The notes below the pieces were generated by a model. The model did not search any database. It had not been told where the DNA came from and saw only the letters and a program-made list of their open reading frames with translations. Position numbers and translations under genes: made by a program. This document shows, piece after piece, positions 10,802-23,912 of a stretch of DNA of 64,000 nt. The stretch spans positions 124,001 through 188,000 of the forward strand of contig JAPDFW010000096.1 of NCBI GenBank assembly GCA_028826165.1, in the 5' to 3' direction. The DNA is from Anaeramoeba ignava (Eukaryota; Metamonada; Anaeramoebidae). Position 1 is the first letter of the stretch. Each line of letters opens with the position of its first letter.

Positions 10802-12647
10802 ATGATTTTTTTTTACTTTTGGTTGGATAGATTTGTTAATTCATTTCTTTTTGTTTTTGTTTTCTTTCTTTTTGTTTTTGTTTTCTTTGACGAAAACTAT
10901 AACAATTTAATTAAAAACTTTTTGATCGGAAATTTGACACGTTTTTTTTTTTTAAATTTTTATTAGAATTTTAAATTGAATTTTCAATTAAATTTTAAAT
11001 TAAATTTTCAATTAAATTTTTAATTAAATTTTCAATTGAATTTTTAATTAAATTTCAATTGAAAAGGGTTATTTTTAAATTAAATTTCATTTGCTTTCTT
11101 TTATTTTAATAAAATCAATTAAAATTTTTAAAAAGGATTTTGATTTATTTTAATTTTTCTTTTTATTTTTATTTTCTTTTTATTTATTTAAAATTTCATT
11201 TTTTTTTTAATTTATTTTTAATTGATTTTTATTAAAATTTTCTTATTAAATTTTAAAAGTTTCTTAAATTTAATTTTTGAGGGTGTTTTTATTGATTTAG
11301 TGAATCAATTTTTCCTTTTTGGAATTCTTACAAAATTAAAAATAAAAGATGATTTGGAATTTCAGAAAAATATTTTCTTTAAATTTTAAAATAAAAGATT
11401 AATTAATTTTTAATTGATTTAATTAAATTTCTAATTAAAATTCAAAAGGAGAAAATTCAACAGAGATCAAATCAATTTTCTTATTAAATTTAAAATAAAA
11501 AGATTAAATAATTTAATCTAGCAAAATAAATAATTAAATATTTCAAATTTATTATCAATTTTCTAATAAATTTTGAAATAAAAAGATTAATTAATTTAAT
11601 TTAATAAAATTAATAATTAAATATTTCAAATTTTATTAATTTTCTTTTCTTATTAAATTAAAAAGATTAAAAATTTAATTAGTAAAATTAAATTTAATTT
11701 TTTTCAATAAAGAAATAAAAAAATAATTTAATTAATAAAATTAATAATTTTTCAAATTTAATTTATTAAATTTTAAAATAAAAAGATTAAATAATTTAAT
11801 CTAATAAAATAAATAAATAATTCAATTTTAATAAATTTTTAAATATTCAAATTTAATTTAAGAAAATTAATAATTAATTATTTCAAATTTATTAAATTTT
11901 TAAAATAAAAAAAGATTAAATAATTTAATCTAAAATAAATTAATTAAATCAATTTTTCTAATAAATTTTGAAATAAAAGATTAAATAATTTAATCTAATA
12001 AAATTAATAATTTTCTTATTAAATTTAAAATAAAAAGATTAAATAATTTAATCTAATAAAATAAATAATTAATTCAATTTTTCTAATAAATTTTAAAATA
12101 AAAAGATTAATTAATTTAATTTAATAAAATTAATAATTAATTATTTCAAATTTATTATCAAATTTTCTTATTAAATTTAAAATAAAAAGATTAAATAATT
12201 TAATCTAGCAAAATAAATAATTAAATCAATTTTTCCAATAAATTTTAAAATAAAAAGATTAATTAATTTAATCTAATAAAATTAATAATTAATATTCCAA
12301 ATTTAATTTTTCCATTAAATTTTAAAATAAAAAGATTAAATAATTTAATTTAATAAAAAAATAAATAATTAAATTAATTAAATTTTGAAATTTAAGAAAA
12401 TTAATAAAAATTTTTCAAATTTTTTTCAATTTTCTTATTAAATTTTAAATAAAAAGATTAAATAATTTAATCTAGCAAAATAAATAATTAAATCAATTTT
12501 TCCAATAAATTTTAAAATAAAAAGATTAATTAATTTAATCTAATAAAATTAATAATTAATTATTCCAAATTTATTTTTAATTTTGAAATAAAATTTTTCA
12601 TTTTTTTCTTTCTTTCTTTCTTTCTCTTTTTATTTTAAAAAAAAAGA
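10802..12647. repeat. Intergenic AT satellite with a palindromic core
   Basis: About 10802-11330 is plain AT-rich DNA with short AATTTTCAATTAAATTTT repeats. From about 11330 to 12590 a unit repeats that contains AAAATAAAAAGATTAAATAA, then TTTAATCTAATAAAATAAAT, then AATCAATTTTTCTAATAAAT. At least a dozen copies are 60-130 bp apart. The GATTAAATAATTTAATC core is a near-perfect inverted repeat. The last ~50 bp, with TTTTTCATTTTTTTCTTTC, look like the leader of the ARP1 gene. No coding capacity is seen. Confidence 0.65.
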
Positions 12648-15600
12648 ATGGAAAATCAAGAAATAAAACAAAAACCAATTGTTATTGATAATGTATTCAA
12701 ATTCCACTCTAAATTAAAATTTAAAATTAAAATTTAAATTGAAATTAAAATTAAAATTTAAATTAAAATTGAAAATTAAAATTGAAAATTGAAATTGAAA
12801 ATTAAAATTTAAATTGAATAAAATGCTAATTAAAAAAATCAGGGTTCTGGAATGATAAAAGCAGGATTTGCTGGTGATGATTTACCTACTTGCATTTTTC
12901 CATCAATGTATTAATTCAATCAACAATTAATTAATTAAGAAAAATTGAGAAAAATTCAAAAAAAATTAATTGAAAAAAAAAAATTTTCATTTTCAAAAAA
13001 TAATTTCAAAAAAAAATATTCAATCATTTAATAATATAATATCTAACTACACTTATAAATAAGTGTTGGAAAAGTCAAACACCAAAAAGTTATGGTTGGA
13101 GGTATACAAAACAATCTCTATATTGGTAATTCAGCTGAAGAATTTCGAGGATTATTGAAGTTACATTATCCAATTGAACACGGAATTGTCACAAATTGGA
13201 ATGAAATGGAGATGATTTGGAACCACGTTTATTCAGAACTTAATGTCAAGTCACAAGAAGTGTGTGAAAGATTGATTTTTCATAATTTCATTCTTGATTT
13301 ATTCAATACTAAATTTATTCAAAATTAAATGTGATTTTTTATTTAAATATTTTTAAAGCATCCGGTTTTACTTACTGAAGCCCCAATGAATCCAAAGAAA
13401 AATCGAGAGAAAGCAATTGAAATATTCTTTGAAACATATGGAGTTCCTTCATTTTATATTGCAATACAAGCTGTTATGGCACTTTATTCTTCAGGAAGAA
13501 CAACTGGTTTGATTTATTTTTAATTCATTTATTTCAATTTAATTTATTTTATTTTTTTAATTAAATTTATTTAATTTTTAGGTGTTGTTGTTGATAGTGG
13601 AGATGGTGTTACTCATATTGTTCCTGTTTATGAAGGCAAATTTCCAACTTATTTTAACTATTTTTAATCATAATCTATAACTGACTCTGAGAATTATTTA
13701 TAAACCAATTTATAAAATAATTTATATAATAATTTATATAATAATTTATCAAATAATTTATATAATAATTAATCAAATAATTTATATAATAATTTATATA
13801 ATAATTATATATAAAATAATTTATATAATAATTTATATAATAATTTTATATAATAATAATAATTTATATAATAAATAATATATATAATAATTTATATAAT
13901 AATATAATATAATAATTTTATATAATAATTTTATAATAATTTTATATAATTATTTATATAATTTATAAAATAATTTATTTAATAATTTATATATAATAAT
14001 TTATATAATAATTTATAATAATTTATAATTTAATAATTTATAATAATTTAAATAATTTAATATAAAATAATTTATATAATAATAATATATAAAATAATTT
14101 ATATATAATAATTTATAAAATAATTTATATAATAATTTATATATTTAATAATTTATATAATAATTTTTATATAAAATAATTTATAAAAATTTATTTATAA
14201 TAATTTATATAATAATTTATCAAATAATTTTATATAAAATAATTTATATAATAATTTATATAATAATTTATATATAATAATTTATAAAATAAATTTAATT
14301 TATAATAATTTATATAATAATTTATATTTATAATAATTTATAAAATATTTATCAAATAATATAATAATTTATATAATAATTTATATAATTTATATAATAA
14401 ATTAATTTATATAATAAAATATATAATAATTTTATAATAATTTATATAATAATTTAATTATAATAATTTAATAATAATTTATTAATAATTTAATAATTTA
14501 TATAATAATTTATATATAATAATTTATATAATAATTTATAAATAATTTATATAATAATTTATATATAATAATTTATATAATAATTTATAATAATTTAATT
14601 TATAAAATAATAATAATTTATATAAATAATTTATATAATAATTTTATAATAATAAATAATTTATAAAATAATTATATAATAATTTATATAATTTATATAA
14701 TAAATATAAATAATTTATAAAATAATATATATAATAATATTTATATAATAATTTATATAATAATAATTTATATAATATATAATAATTTTTATATAATAAT
14801 TTTTTATAATTTAATAATTTATTTAATAATTTATTTAATAATTTTTAATTTATATAATATATAATAATTTATATAATAATTAATTAATTTATATAATATA
14901 TAATAATTTATAAAAATTTTAATATAATAATTTATCAAATAATTTATAAAAATAATAATTTATATAATAATAATAATTATAATATAATAATTTATTTAAT
15001 ATAATAATTTATCAAATAAATAATAATTTTTATAAAATAATTTATATATAATAAATAAATTATATATAATAATTTATATAATAATTTATATAATAATTTA
15101 TAAAATAATTTAAATAATTTATTAAAATAAATTTATATAATAATTTTAAACTGGTTCGGGGAATTTATATAATAATTTATATAATTTATAAAATAATTTA
15201 TAATAATTTATATAATAATTTATATAATAATTTATAATTTAATAATAATTTTATAATAATTTATATAATAATTTTAAAATAATAATTTATATAATAATAA
15301 TTTATATAATAATTTTATAATAATAATATTTATATAATAATTTATAATTTATATAATAATTTTATAATAATAATTTATAATAATTTATATAATAATTTTT
15401 AATAATATAATAATTTATAATTAAAATAATTTATCAAATAATTTTATATAATAATTTAATAATTTATTTAATAATTTATATAATAATTTATATAATAATT
15501 TTATAATAATTTATATTAATAATTTATATAATAATTTATATAATAATTTATAAACAATAATTTATATAATATTTTAATAATTTATAAAAAATTTTTAATT

Positions 15601-16695
15601 TATATAATAAATAATTTATATAATAATTTATATAATAATTTATATAATTTTATAAAATAATTTATCAAATAATTTTTATAATAAATAATTAATTTATAAT
15701 TTATAAAATAATTTATATAATAAAATAATTTATATAATAATTTATATAATAATTTATATAATAATTTATATAATAATTTATATAATAATTTATATAATAA
15801 TTTATATAATAATTTATATAATAATTTATATAATAATTTATATAATAATTTATATAATAATTTATTTAATAAAAACAGGATTTTCTCTTCCTCAATCAAT
15901 TTCAAGAATAAATCTTGCAGGAAGAAATATTACTAAATATCTTCAATTATTACTTCGAAAATCAGGATATTCATTTATTACTTCAGCAGAATTTGAAATT
16001 GTCAGAAATATTAAAGAACAAAGTTGTGAATTGGCACAAGTATTTTTCAAAGATCAAACAGAAGAATTCGAAAAATCAATACAACCAATACAATATCAAC
16101 TTCCTGATAAAACAGAAATACAAGTAAACAAGAGGAAAAAAACGTTTATAATATTTATAATATTTATATTTAAATTGATATTTAATTTGAAATTTAAATT
16201 TTTTAATTTAAGATTGGAAGAGAAAGATTTCAAGCTCCAGAAATTCTTTTCAGACCAGAAATAATTGGCTTAGATTATCAAGGAATCCACGAAAATTTAG
16301 TCAATTCAATCCAAAAAACAGATGTTGATCTTCGATCAAGATTGTATCAAAATATTATTCTTTCTGGAGGAACAACAATGATTCCTCAATTTGGAAATCG
16401 TTTACTAATGGAAACTAAAAATATTGCTCCAAAAGATATTAATATTCGGTAATTTTATTCATTTTATATTTAACAAAAAAAAATAATTAAAAAACTGACA
16501 CTTTTTTTTTCATCTTTTTTTTTGGATTGAAATATTAATAATATTAATAGAATTATTGCTCCTCCTGAAAGAAAATTCTCTATTTGGATTGGTGGTTCAA
16601 TTTTGGCTTCTGTTTCCTATTTTCAAAAAATGTGGATATCAATGAATGAATATGATGAAACTGGAGTTTCAATTATTCATAAGAAATGTTTTTAA
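12648..16695 (+). CDS. ARP1: Centractin / actin-related protein 1 (dynactin filament), 377 aa, 8 exons
   Basis: Exons: 12648-12692, 12843-12907, 13064-13259, 13359-13506, 13582-13635, 15879-16123, 16213-16448 and 16551-16695. All join in phase to 377 aa (centractin is ~376). Actin-fold motifs appear in order: [16 protein letters not shown] (phosphate 1), [37 protein letters not shown] (phosphate 2), [18 protein letters not shown] and a HKKCF C-terminus. The choice of ARP1 over conventional actin rests on [45 protein letters not shown] and LAPKDI-type features (here [10 protein letters not shown]). ARP1 forms the short filament of dynactin, the cargo adaptor and activator of dynein. Introns are GT-AG except intron 5, which begins GC and is a 2.2 kb microsatellite. 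Its 3' end converges on the DENN gene, 151 bp away. Confidence 0.88.
13636..15878 (+). repeat. 2.2 kb microsatellite intron 5 of ARP1, with GC donor
   Basis: The intron starts GCAAATTTCC after ...VPVYEG and ends AAAAACAG before FSLPQS. No usable GT lies near the exon end. Inside are hundreds of variants of ATAATTTATATA, with the 3' ~180 bp nearly perfect. The only clear non-repeat island is ACTGGTTCGGGGAATT near 15150-15166. Sense-strand G is almost absent elsewhere. Confidence 0.8.
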
Positions 16696-16846
16696 GAAGA
16701 AACGAAAAAACAACACTTTTTTTTCTACTCATTTTAAAACAAATTTTCTTAACTTTTTTTTTCTTCTTTTTTTTTTTCATTCCACTTTTTTTTTTCCCTT
16801 TTCAAAAATAAAAAATTTTTTCTTTTTTTTTTTCATTTTTCATTTT

Positions 16847-19800
16847 TCAATCCAAAAATTTAAATACTCTTAAAAAAGGATTATCAGTTGAATTTTGTTT
16901 TGATATTTTTGCTTTTTTCAAATTTGAAAATGAAAAAGAATGAGGAAATTCATGAGAAATAAAAAGAGTTTTGATTTGATTTTTTTGGATTTGAAAAGAT
17001 TGATTTGATTCCTTTTTTTCTGTTTCCGAATCAGTTTCATCATCCCAATCAAAATTTTCCTCAAAACTCAAATTAGATTCATCATTTGAATCAGATTCAA
17101 AATTTTCACTTTTTGGAATTTTGTTTGATTTTTGTTTTTCATCTTCGTTATTATTTTCCTGTTTATTTTGAGTCATTTCTTTCTTGTTTTTTGCTGATTC
17201 AAATATATTTTCTTTGGAATCATTTGTTTGATTAATTTTTCTTTTTTCAAAAATAGAAGGTTTTTGAAGAATATTATCAGTTGAAGTTGAAGTTGAAGTT
17301 GAAGTTGAAAATAAAGAAAGTGTTTTCCCTCTTTCTTTTCGGAATTTTTTGAAAGTTAACCAATTTGTATTATTTTGAATTGAATTTTCACTATCGAATT
17401 CTGTTATATTTTGTGCTTCTTCCATTTTTTCAGTTTGACGATCAACGATAATTGGTTCTCTTTCACTAAAAATTGCGTTGTGAATTTTTTTATGTCTTCT
17501 TGACTTCTTTTCTTTAATTGGTTGAGTATTTGCATTTTTTATTGGTTTGGGATAACTGGGTTTGTTTGGTGAATTTTCTTTAAAATCATCAAGAGCAAAA
17601 TCATCTTTAATTTCTCCAAATTGTTTTTTTGTTTGTTTTAAATTTTCAGTTGAAGTTTCAGAATTTTCATTTAAAGTTTCAGTTGAATTTTCATTTTGAT
17701 TTTCAGTTGAATTTTCATTTTCATTTTGATTTTGATTTTGATTTTGATTTTGATTTTGATTTTGATTTTGATTTTGATTTTGATTTAAATTTTCTTTTGA
17801 ATTTTTGGATTGGTTAAATGTCATATTTTTATCTCCTTTTGTTCCTTTTGAAAATAAATTTGCAAATAATTTCTTTTCTGTTTTTTCTCCTGAAAAAATT
17901 CTTTCTTCAAATCTAGTGTTTTCAACTTGTCCTGTATTATATTTGTCTTCTAAAGTATCTCTCCAAATTGCAAAAGCTTGTGTATTTCTAAAAGCTTCCA
18001 AAAACTAAGAAAAAAAGAATTTAAAAGAACAAATTTTGATTTTAATTTTTATTTTGATTTTAATTTTGATTTTGATTTTTAATTTTAATTTTTATTTTGA
18101 TTTTCAGTTGAATTTTCATTTTGATTTTGATTTTAATTTTGATTTTTAGTTTGATTTAGATTTTGATTTTGATTTTTAATTTTGATTTTGATTTTGATTT
18201 TGATTTTGATTTTTATTTTAATTTTGATTTTAATTTAGATTTTAATTTAGATTTTGATTTTGATTTAGATTTTGATTTTAATTTTAATTTTAAATTAAAT
18301 TTTGATTTTGATTTTGATTTTTATTTTGATTTTAATTTTTAATTTAGATTTTGATTTTGATTTTAAATTAAATTTTGATTTTGATTTTTATTTTAATTTT
18401 AATTTTTACTTTTCTAGTTGATTTTGTTTTTGAAGAACTAAAAGATTCAAAATCAAATATATATCTTTTGGTTTCTGGATCTTCAATAAAAAAAGAATAA
18501 TAATCTCCAAATATTTTGATAAAAAATGAAAGAGAATGTTCAGCAATTTCTTCATTATTCCAGATTTTAGTTTCTTTTAAATTTTAAATGATTTTAAATT
18601 GATTTTAAATTGAATTTTGATTTTAAATTGAATTTTGATTTTGAAATTTCCAAAAAAATACTTTCAAAAACTTTTCTTATTTTTTGGAAAGAATTAATTA
18701 ATTGATTAACTCTTCTCGAAGGAAATAAATTTATGTCTGCAGGGTCGAATTCAAGTGTTTGTTTATCCAAATTAATATAAACAATTCTTTCTGTTGGAAG
18801 TTTTCTGATCTTCAAAGAAGTTGGTTCTTGAACACCTAATATAAAAGGAACAGGCGCACAAGCTGTATCAATAACTTGTACTGGTAAAATTGGAATGCAA
18901 GTATGCTAATCATTTTTGTTTTTGAAAATGTAAATTTTTTTAATCCAAAAAAATCAAAATTCAAATTATAATTCCAAAAATTAATGGAATTGTTTTTTTT
19001 CCACAATTAAATTATAAATATTTTGAAACAAATTCCACAAAACATACAAGCCATTCAAACGGACGAATCAACATGAGATAAAGTTGTATAGTATTTGTTA
19101 ATAATTCAAGACTGTTTGAAATAAAAATGATTTTTTTTTCAAGAAGAATTAACATCATAATATAAACAATAAATTTTGAATTTAAAGCTTCAAATAAATG
19201 ATGGACAAAAAACTAAATAAGAGAAGATCAGTAAAAGATAACAGGAGAAAAAAACAAAGAACATTTTCACTTACATCGCCTAATAAATCACCCTCTGGTC
19301 TTGTAAAACTAAAGTCTTCATCAAAATGTTGTCCTGGTGTAGGAATTGAAAATGATATGGATTCCCCTCTTTCAGGAGTCTCTTCATTCCATAATTTCTT
19401 AATAAAACTTATTAAAGACTTTAGGCTGATTCTTCTTCTATATTCCAATGTTAATAAAATCTTCTCCATAAAAGTAAAAAGTGGACTTAATTTTTTATAA
19501 AACATTGTTTTTTTTGATCAATAATTTAAAATTAATTTTGTTGAAAAATCCCTTTAATTTTATTTGCAATTTGTTTTTTATTTTGTGTTTGTTTTGTTTA
19601 CTTTTTTGTTATTAATACAAGACATTCTGGATCAAGACCTTTTCTAAAAATTCTCCTACACATTGCATAATCACGAGTTCCATCAGATTCTGTGATTATA
19701 AAAGAAAAACTTTCACTAAAATAATAATTTTAAATTCAAAATGAATTTTAATTTTAAATTTAATTTTAATTTTAATTTTAAATTCAAAATGAATTATAAT

Positions 19801-20223
19801 TTTAAATTCAAAATGAATTATAATTTTAATTTTAAATTCAAAATGAATTATAATTTTAATTTTAAATTCAAAATGAATTATAATTTTAAATTCAAAATGA
19901 ATTTTAATTTTAAATTCAAAATGAATTTTAATTTTAATTTGAAATTCAAAATGAATTTTAATTTTAAATTTTAATTTTAATTTTAATTTTAAATTTTAAT
20001 TTTAATTTTAATTATAATTTTAAATTGAATTTTACGAAAAAGATTTATCGTCTTTAATAATATCATCTATTGTTGGAAAACAAAACATTTTCACACTTTG
20101 TCCAAGATCATCTCTTGGTGAAGTTGGAAAGCATATCGTGATTGATAATGCATTCTCATTACTTACATTAAAGTTTCTTTTAAGAAATTTAATTATATAA
20201 AATGTTGTAAAAATTTTATTCAT
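16847..20223 (-). CDS. DENN-domain Rab GEF-like protein, 747 aa, 7 exons
   Basis: Exons (minus): 20223-20036, 19715-19602, 19485-19275, 19212-19048, 18905-18662, 18573-18410 and 18004-16847. All keep phase. uDENN lies at about 1-110 (FYIIKFLK, VKMFCFP, then FSFIITESDGTRDYAMCRR). The DENN core is at about 170-330: LFEALNSKFIVYIMMLILLE, RPFEWLHTCIPILPVQVID, PVPFILGV, then VYINLDKQTLEFDP. dDENN is at about 330-400 (EEIAEHSLSFFIKIFGDYYS; FLEAFRNTQAFAIWRDTLED). DENN proteins act as GDP-GTP exchange factors for Rabs in membrane traffic; the dDENN and following NTGQ.E..FEERIF segment look closest to the DENND1 type. The last ~330 residues are Asn/Gln/Glu/Ser-rich, with an NQ run at about 17700-17790, and are probably disordered. 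Introns 1 and 6 are microsatellite-filled. Confidence 0.82.
18005..18409 (-). repeat. (AAAATC)-type microsatellite in DENN intron 6
   Basis: On the sense strand this 405 nt intron is GTAAAAATT followed by AAAATC / AAAATT hexamers, ending TTCTTAG. The same hexamer is read as Asn-Gln in the adjacent last exon. Confidence 0.75.
19716..20035 (-). repeat. Microsatellite in DENN intron 1
   Basis: The unit on the plus strand is TTTTAAATTCAAAATGAATT, repeated about eight times between 19741 and 19965, followed by TTTTAA repeats. The intron starts GTAAAATTC and ends TTATTTTAG on the minus strand. Confidence 0.7.
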
Positions 20224-20340
20224 TTTGTTTTATTTGATTTGTTTCAAAAAAAAATGAAAAGAAAAAAATGATTTTGAAAAAAATAATTTTGTTTTTAAAA
20301 AAAAAATTTGAAGTTCAATTTGATTGAATGTTTGTAATAA

Positions 20341-23300
20341 TTATTTTTCTTTTTTTTCTTCTTCTTCTTTTTCTTGTTTTTCTTCTTCTTGTTTTTCTTC
20401 TAAAAAATAAAAAATAAAAAAAAAATAAAAAATAAAAAAAATTTTTTTTTCAGTCCAAAAAAAAGTTCTTAATTTTTAATTTGGAAAAAAAAATTTAAAC
20501 AAATCAAACTTACTATAAGATTCCTTAACAACTGCTGTAGCAATTCCCCTTTTTGTTAAAGAACTTAAATTCCCAACTGTTTGAGTAACATCTTGAGCAA
20601 CTTCACCTCCTCTTCTTGAAAAATTTGCTGCTTCTTCTCCGTATTTATGACCAACAACTGTTGATACTGAATCTGATGTTGATTTCACAATTTCTTTTCC
20701 TGATTGAATAATTCCATCAAAAATATTCAAACCTGCATCAATAGTTGATATTCCAATTTCTTTGACTGCTTTCATTTTGGGTCCACTTGTGTTTTCTTTC
20801 AGTTTCTGCCCCACATTTGTTTTTTTTATTAAAGTATTTGCTCCTTTTTGATTTATATATTAATTTTGATTTTGATTTTAATTTATATATTAATTTTGAT
20901 TTTGATATTGATTTTAATTTTAATTTTGATTTTGATTTTAATTTATATATTAATTTAAATATTAATTTTGATTTTGAATTTAATTTTGATTTTAATTTTG
21001 ATTTATTTTGATTTTGATTTTGATTTTGATTTTAATTTTGAATTTGAATTTGATTTTGATTTTGATTTAAACCTTTTCCAGCATATCGAGCTGTTTCAAC
21101 AGCACCTTTTAAAAGTAATGTAGAAACTTCCACAATTCCACCAGAAATAGCTTTAGTTGTTTCCATTCTTTGTTTTGTTTTTTCACTTGGTTTCCATTCT
21201 TTTTCATTCTTTTTAATTTTTGTTGTTAATTTTTCTCCACCTCTAATATTTATAATATTTTGAATATTTTGAATATTTTGAATATATTGAATATATTGAA
21301 TATTTTTAATATTTTGATTATTTTGAATATTTTGGATATTTTGAATATTTTTATTATTTTGAATATTTTGAATATTTTGAATATTTATAATATTTTTAAT
21401 ATATTGAATATTTTGAATATATTGAATATTTTTAATATTTTGAATATATTGAATATTTTGAATATTTTGAATATTTATAATATTTATAATATTTTGAATA
21501 TTTTGGATATTTTGAATATTTTGAATATATTGGATATTTTTAATATTTTGGATATTTATATTATTTATAATATTTTTATTATTTATAATATTTTTGAATA
21601 TATTGGATATATTGAATATTTTGATTATTTTTGAATATTTTGATTATTTTGAATATTTTGAATATTTTGAATATATTGAATATTTTGATTATTTTGATTA
21701 TTTTTAATATTTTGAATATATTGAATATATTGAATATTTTGAATATTTTGATTATATTGATTATATTGAATATTTTGATTATTTTGAATATTTTGAATAT
21801 TTTGAATATTTATAATATTTTTAATATATTGAATATTTTGATTATATTGATTATTTTTATTATTTTGAATATTTTGAATATTTTGAATATTTTTAATATT
21901 TTGAATATTTTGAATATATTGAATATTTTGAATATATTAGATATTTTGAATATTTTGAATATTTTGAATATTTTGAATATATTGATTATTTTGAATATTT
22001 TGAATATTTTGATTATATTGAATATTTTGAATATATTGAATATATTGAATATTTTGAATATTTTGATTATTTTGAATATATTGGATATTTTGAATATATT
22101 GGATATTTTGAATATATTGGATATTTTGAATATTTTGAATATTTTTAATATTTTGGATATTTTGAATATTTTGGATATTTTGAATATTTTGATTATTTTG
22201 AATATTTTGAATATTTTGAATATTTTGAATATTTTGGATATTTTGAATATATTGATTATTTTGAATATATTGAATATTTTGAATATTTTGAATATTTTGA
22301 ATATTTATAATATTTATAATATTTTGAATATTTTGATTATTTATAATATTTTGAATATTTTTTAATAAATACTTTCGAATTAAATTTCCTCCTTTTTTTG
22401 CACCACTCACAAGCATTTTAGAAACAAATGCACCACCTTTTCTAATTTTATTGCCTATGATAGGACCCATTGGATGAATTGATTCATCAAATTCTAATTG
22501 ATCCTCTTTTTTGATTTCTTGATTTGAAGTGATTTGACTTGGTTTTTCTGTTTGAAATTCTTCAACCATTTTCTCTTCTTCAAGTTGATTTAAATAATCT
22601 TCATAATAAACTTGGTCTTCATCACTTTCACTATCTTTTGTTGGTTTTGTGTGCTTTTTTCTATGCTTTGTTTTTGTTTCTGGTTTTTTTGTTTCTTCTT
22701 TTGGATTTTGATTAGTTTCTTGATCTTCATTTTCATCTTCATCATCAACACTCCAAAATTCTGTGAGTTCATATAAAAAAGTTTCAAAAAGATCAACAGA
22801 ATCTTCATCAATATTTCTAATTGGAAAATAATTTATATTTTTATTTAATTTTAATTTGTGATCAAAAATGAATTCAAATTAGATCAAAAATAATTTATAT
22901 TTTTAATTAATTTTAATTTTAAATTGTATTTTAATTTATATTTTTAAATTAAATTTAAAATTGGATCATGAAACGTCATCGATAAATTATATTTTTGAAT
23001 TGATTTAAATTTGGATAATGAAAATTTTAAAAATAATTTTAATCTTTAATTGTGATCAAAAATGAACTTAAATTAGATCAAAAATAATTTATATTTTTAA
23101 ATTGAATAATTTTAAATTGTATTTTAAATTGTATTTTTAATTGATTTTAATTTTAAATTGTATTTAAATTATATTTTTAAATTGATTTAAATTTGGATAA
23201 TGAAAATTTTAAAAATAATTTTAATTTTTAATTGTGATCAAAAATGAACTTAATTTAGATCAAAAATAATTTATATTTTTAAATTGGAAATGAAACGTTT

Positions 23301-23848
23301 TAAATTTGGATAATGAAAATTTAAAAATAATTTTAATCTTAATTGTGATCAAAAATGAACTCAAATTAGATCAAAAATAATTTATATTTTTAATTTGAAT
23401 AATTTTTAATTGTATTTTAAATTATATTTTTAAATTGATTTAAATTTGGATAATGAAAATTTTAAAATAATTTTATTTTTAATTTGTGATCAAAAATGAA
23501 CTCAAATTAGATCAAAAATAAATTATATTTTTAAATTAATTAATTTTAATTTTAAATTGTAATTTACTTTGGAAGTAAAATTCCTGCAAACTCATTTTCA
23601 TTCAAAGGAAAAGCATAACTTAAAGGAGCAACTTTCATAAAAGATTTGGTTTTCAATAAAGGAGAAACAATTTCATTAATTTTTAAAAGCATTATTTCAT
23701 GTTGTTCATAAAGAGCTTTAAGTATTTGAAGTTTTCCTTGAGTCAAAATTTGTTTTGAATTATCATTGATTTTTCTCACAATAACATTATCAATTTCAAA
23801 AATAAGAGTCGCATTAATTGTTTGTTGTGTTTGTTTTTGATTTTGCAT
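20341..23848 (-). CDS. SPART: Spartin/senescence-domain protein, 427 aa, 5 exons
   Basis: Exons (minus): 23848-23568, 22816-22373, 21242-21073, 20843-20514 and 20399-20341, all in phase. The C-terminal half matches the spartin/plant senescence domain: NKIRKGGAFVSKMLV, NLIRKGGEKLTTKIKK (compare spartin IRKGAEK), then helices with ETTKAISGGIVEVSTLLL, and finally VVGHKYGEEAANFSRRGGEV (spartin has RYKYGYNAGEA at this point) and KRGIATAVVKES. Spartin acts at lipid droplets and endosomes, including in lipid-droplet turnover. The first ~95 residues may be the PH-like lipid-droplet region but are divergent. Between lies a Lys/Asp/Glu-rich linker. The tail is EEEKQEKEEEEKKEK. Introns 1-3 are long and repeat-filled. 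The start codon is 64 bp from the Gemin5 start. Confidence 0.75.
20844..21072 (-). repeat. AT microsatellite in spartin intron 3
   Basis: The plus strand shows TTTTGATTTTAATTTATATA units. The intron is bounded on the minus strand by GTTTAAATC and AAAAAG, joining AGKG to ANTLIKK in phase 1. Confidence 0.65.
21243..22372 (-). repeat. 1.1 kb (AATATTCAA)n microsatellite, spartin intron 2
   Basis: The plus strand is TTTTGAATATTTTGAATATT with TATATTGAATAT and TGATTATTTTG variants for about 1.1 kb. Translation of either strand gives long repetitive peptides (Asn-Ile-Gln or Ile-Leu-Asn), but GTATTTATT and ATATTAG sites at the edges join IRK to GGEKL exactly where spartin is continuous, so the tract is intronic. 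Confidence 0.8.
22817..23567 (-). repeat. Degenerate satellite, ~5 copies, in spartin intron 1
   Basis: A unit with GATCAAAAATGAACTCAAAT, then TAGATCAAAAATAATTTATA, recurs near 22860, 23048, 23235, 23346 and 23491. Most copies are followed by AAATTTGGATAATGAAAATT. The boundaries are GTAAATTAC and TTCCAATTAG on the minus strand. Confidence 0.65.
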
Positions 23849-23912
23849 TTAAAAAAAAAAATCAAGAAAAGGAAAAAAAAAATGAAAAATTTTTTCAATT
23901 CATTTTTCTTTT
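23849..23912. promoter_or_regulatory. 64 bp bidirectional promoter (spartin / Gemin5)
   Basis: Only 64 bp separate the two start codons. TTCATTTTTCTTTT sits directly before the Gemin5 ATG, and AAAAAATGAAAAATTTTTTC (about 23878-23897) gives the same element toward spartin. Function is inferred from position. Confidence 0.4.

Noticed and set aside
15600-15905. Leu-Tyr-Lys repeat frame on the minus strand
   Set aside because: It is a reading of the ARP1 intron 5 microsatellite; the plus-strand gene crosses it as an intron.
21260-22365. Long Ile-Leu-Asn and Asn-Ile-Gln open frames on both strands
   Set aside because: They arise from the microsatellite in spartin intron 2. Splice sites at its edges join conserved spartin residues, so the tract is not coding.
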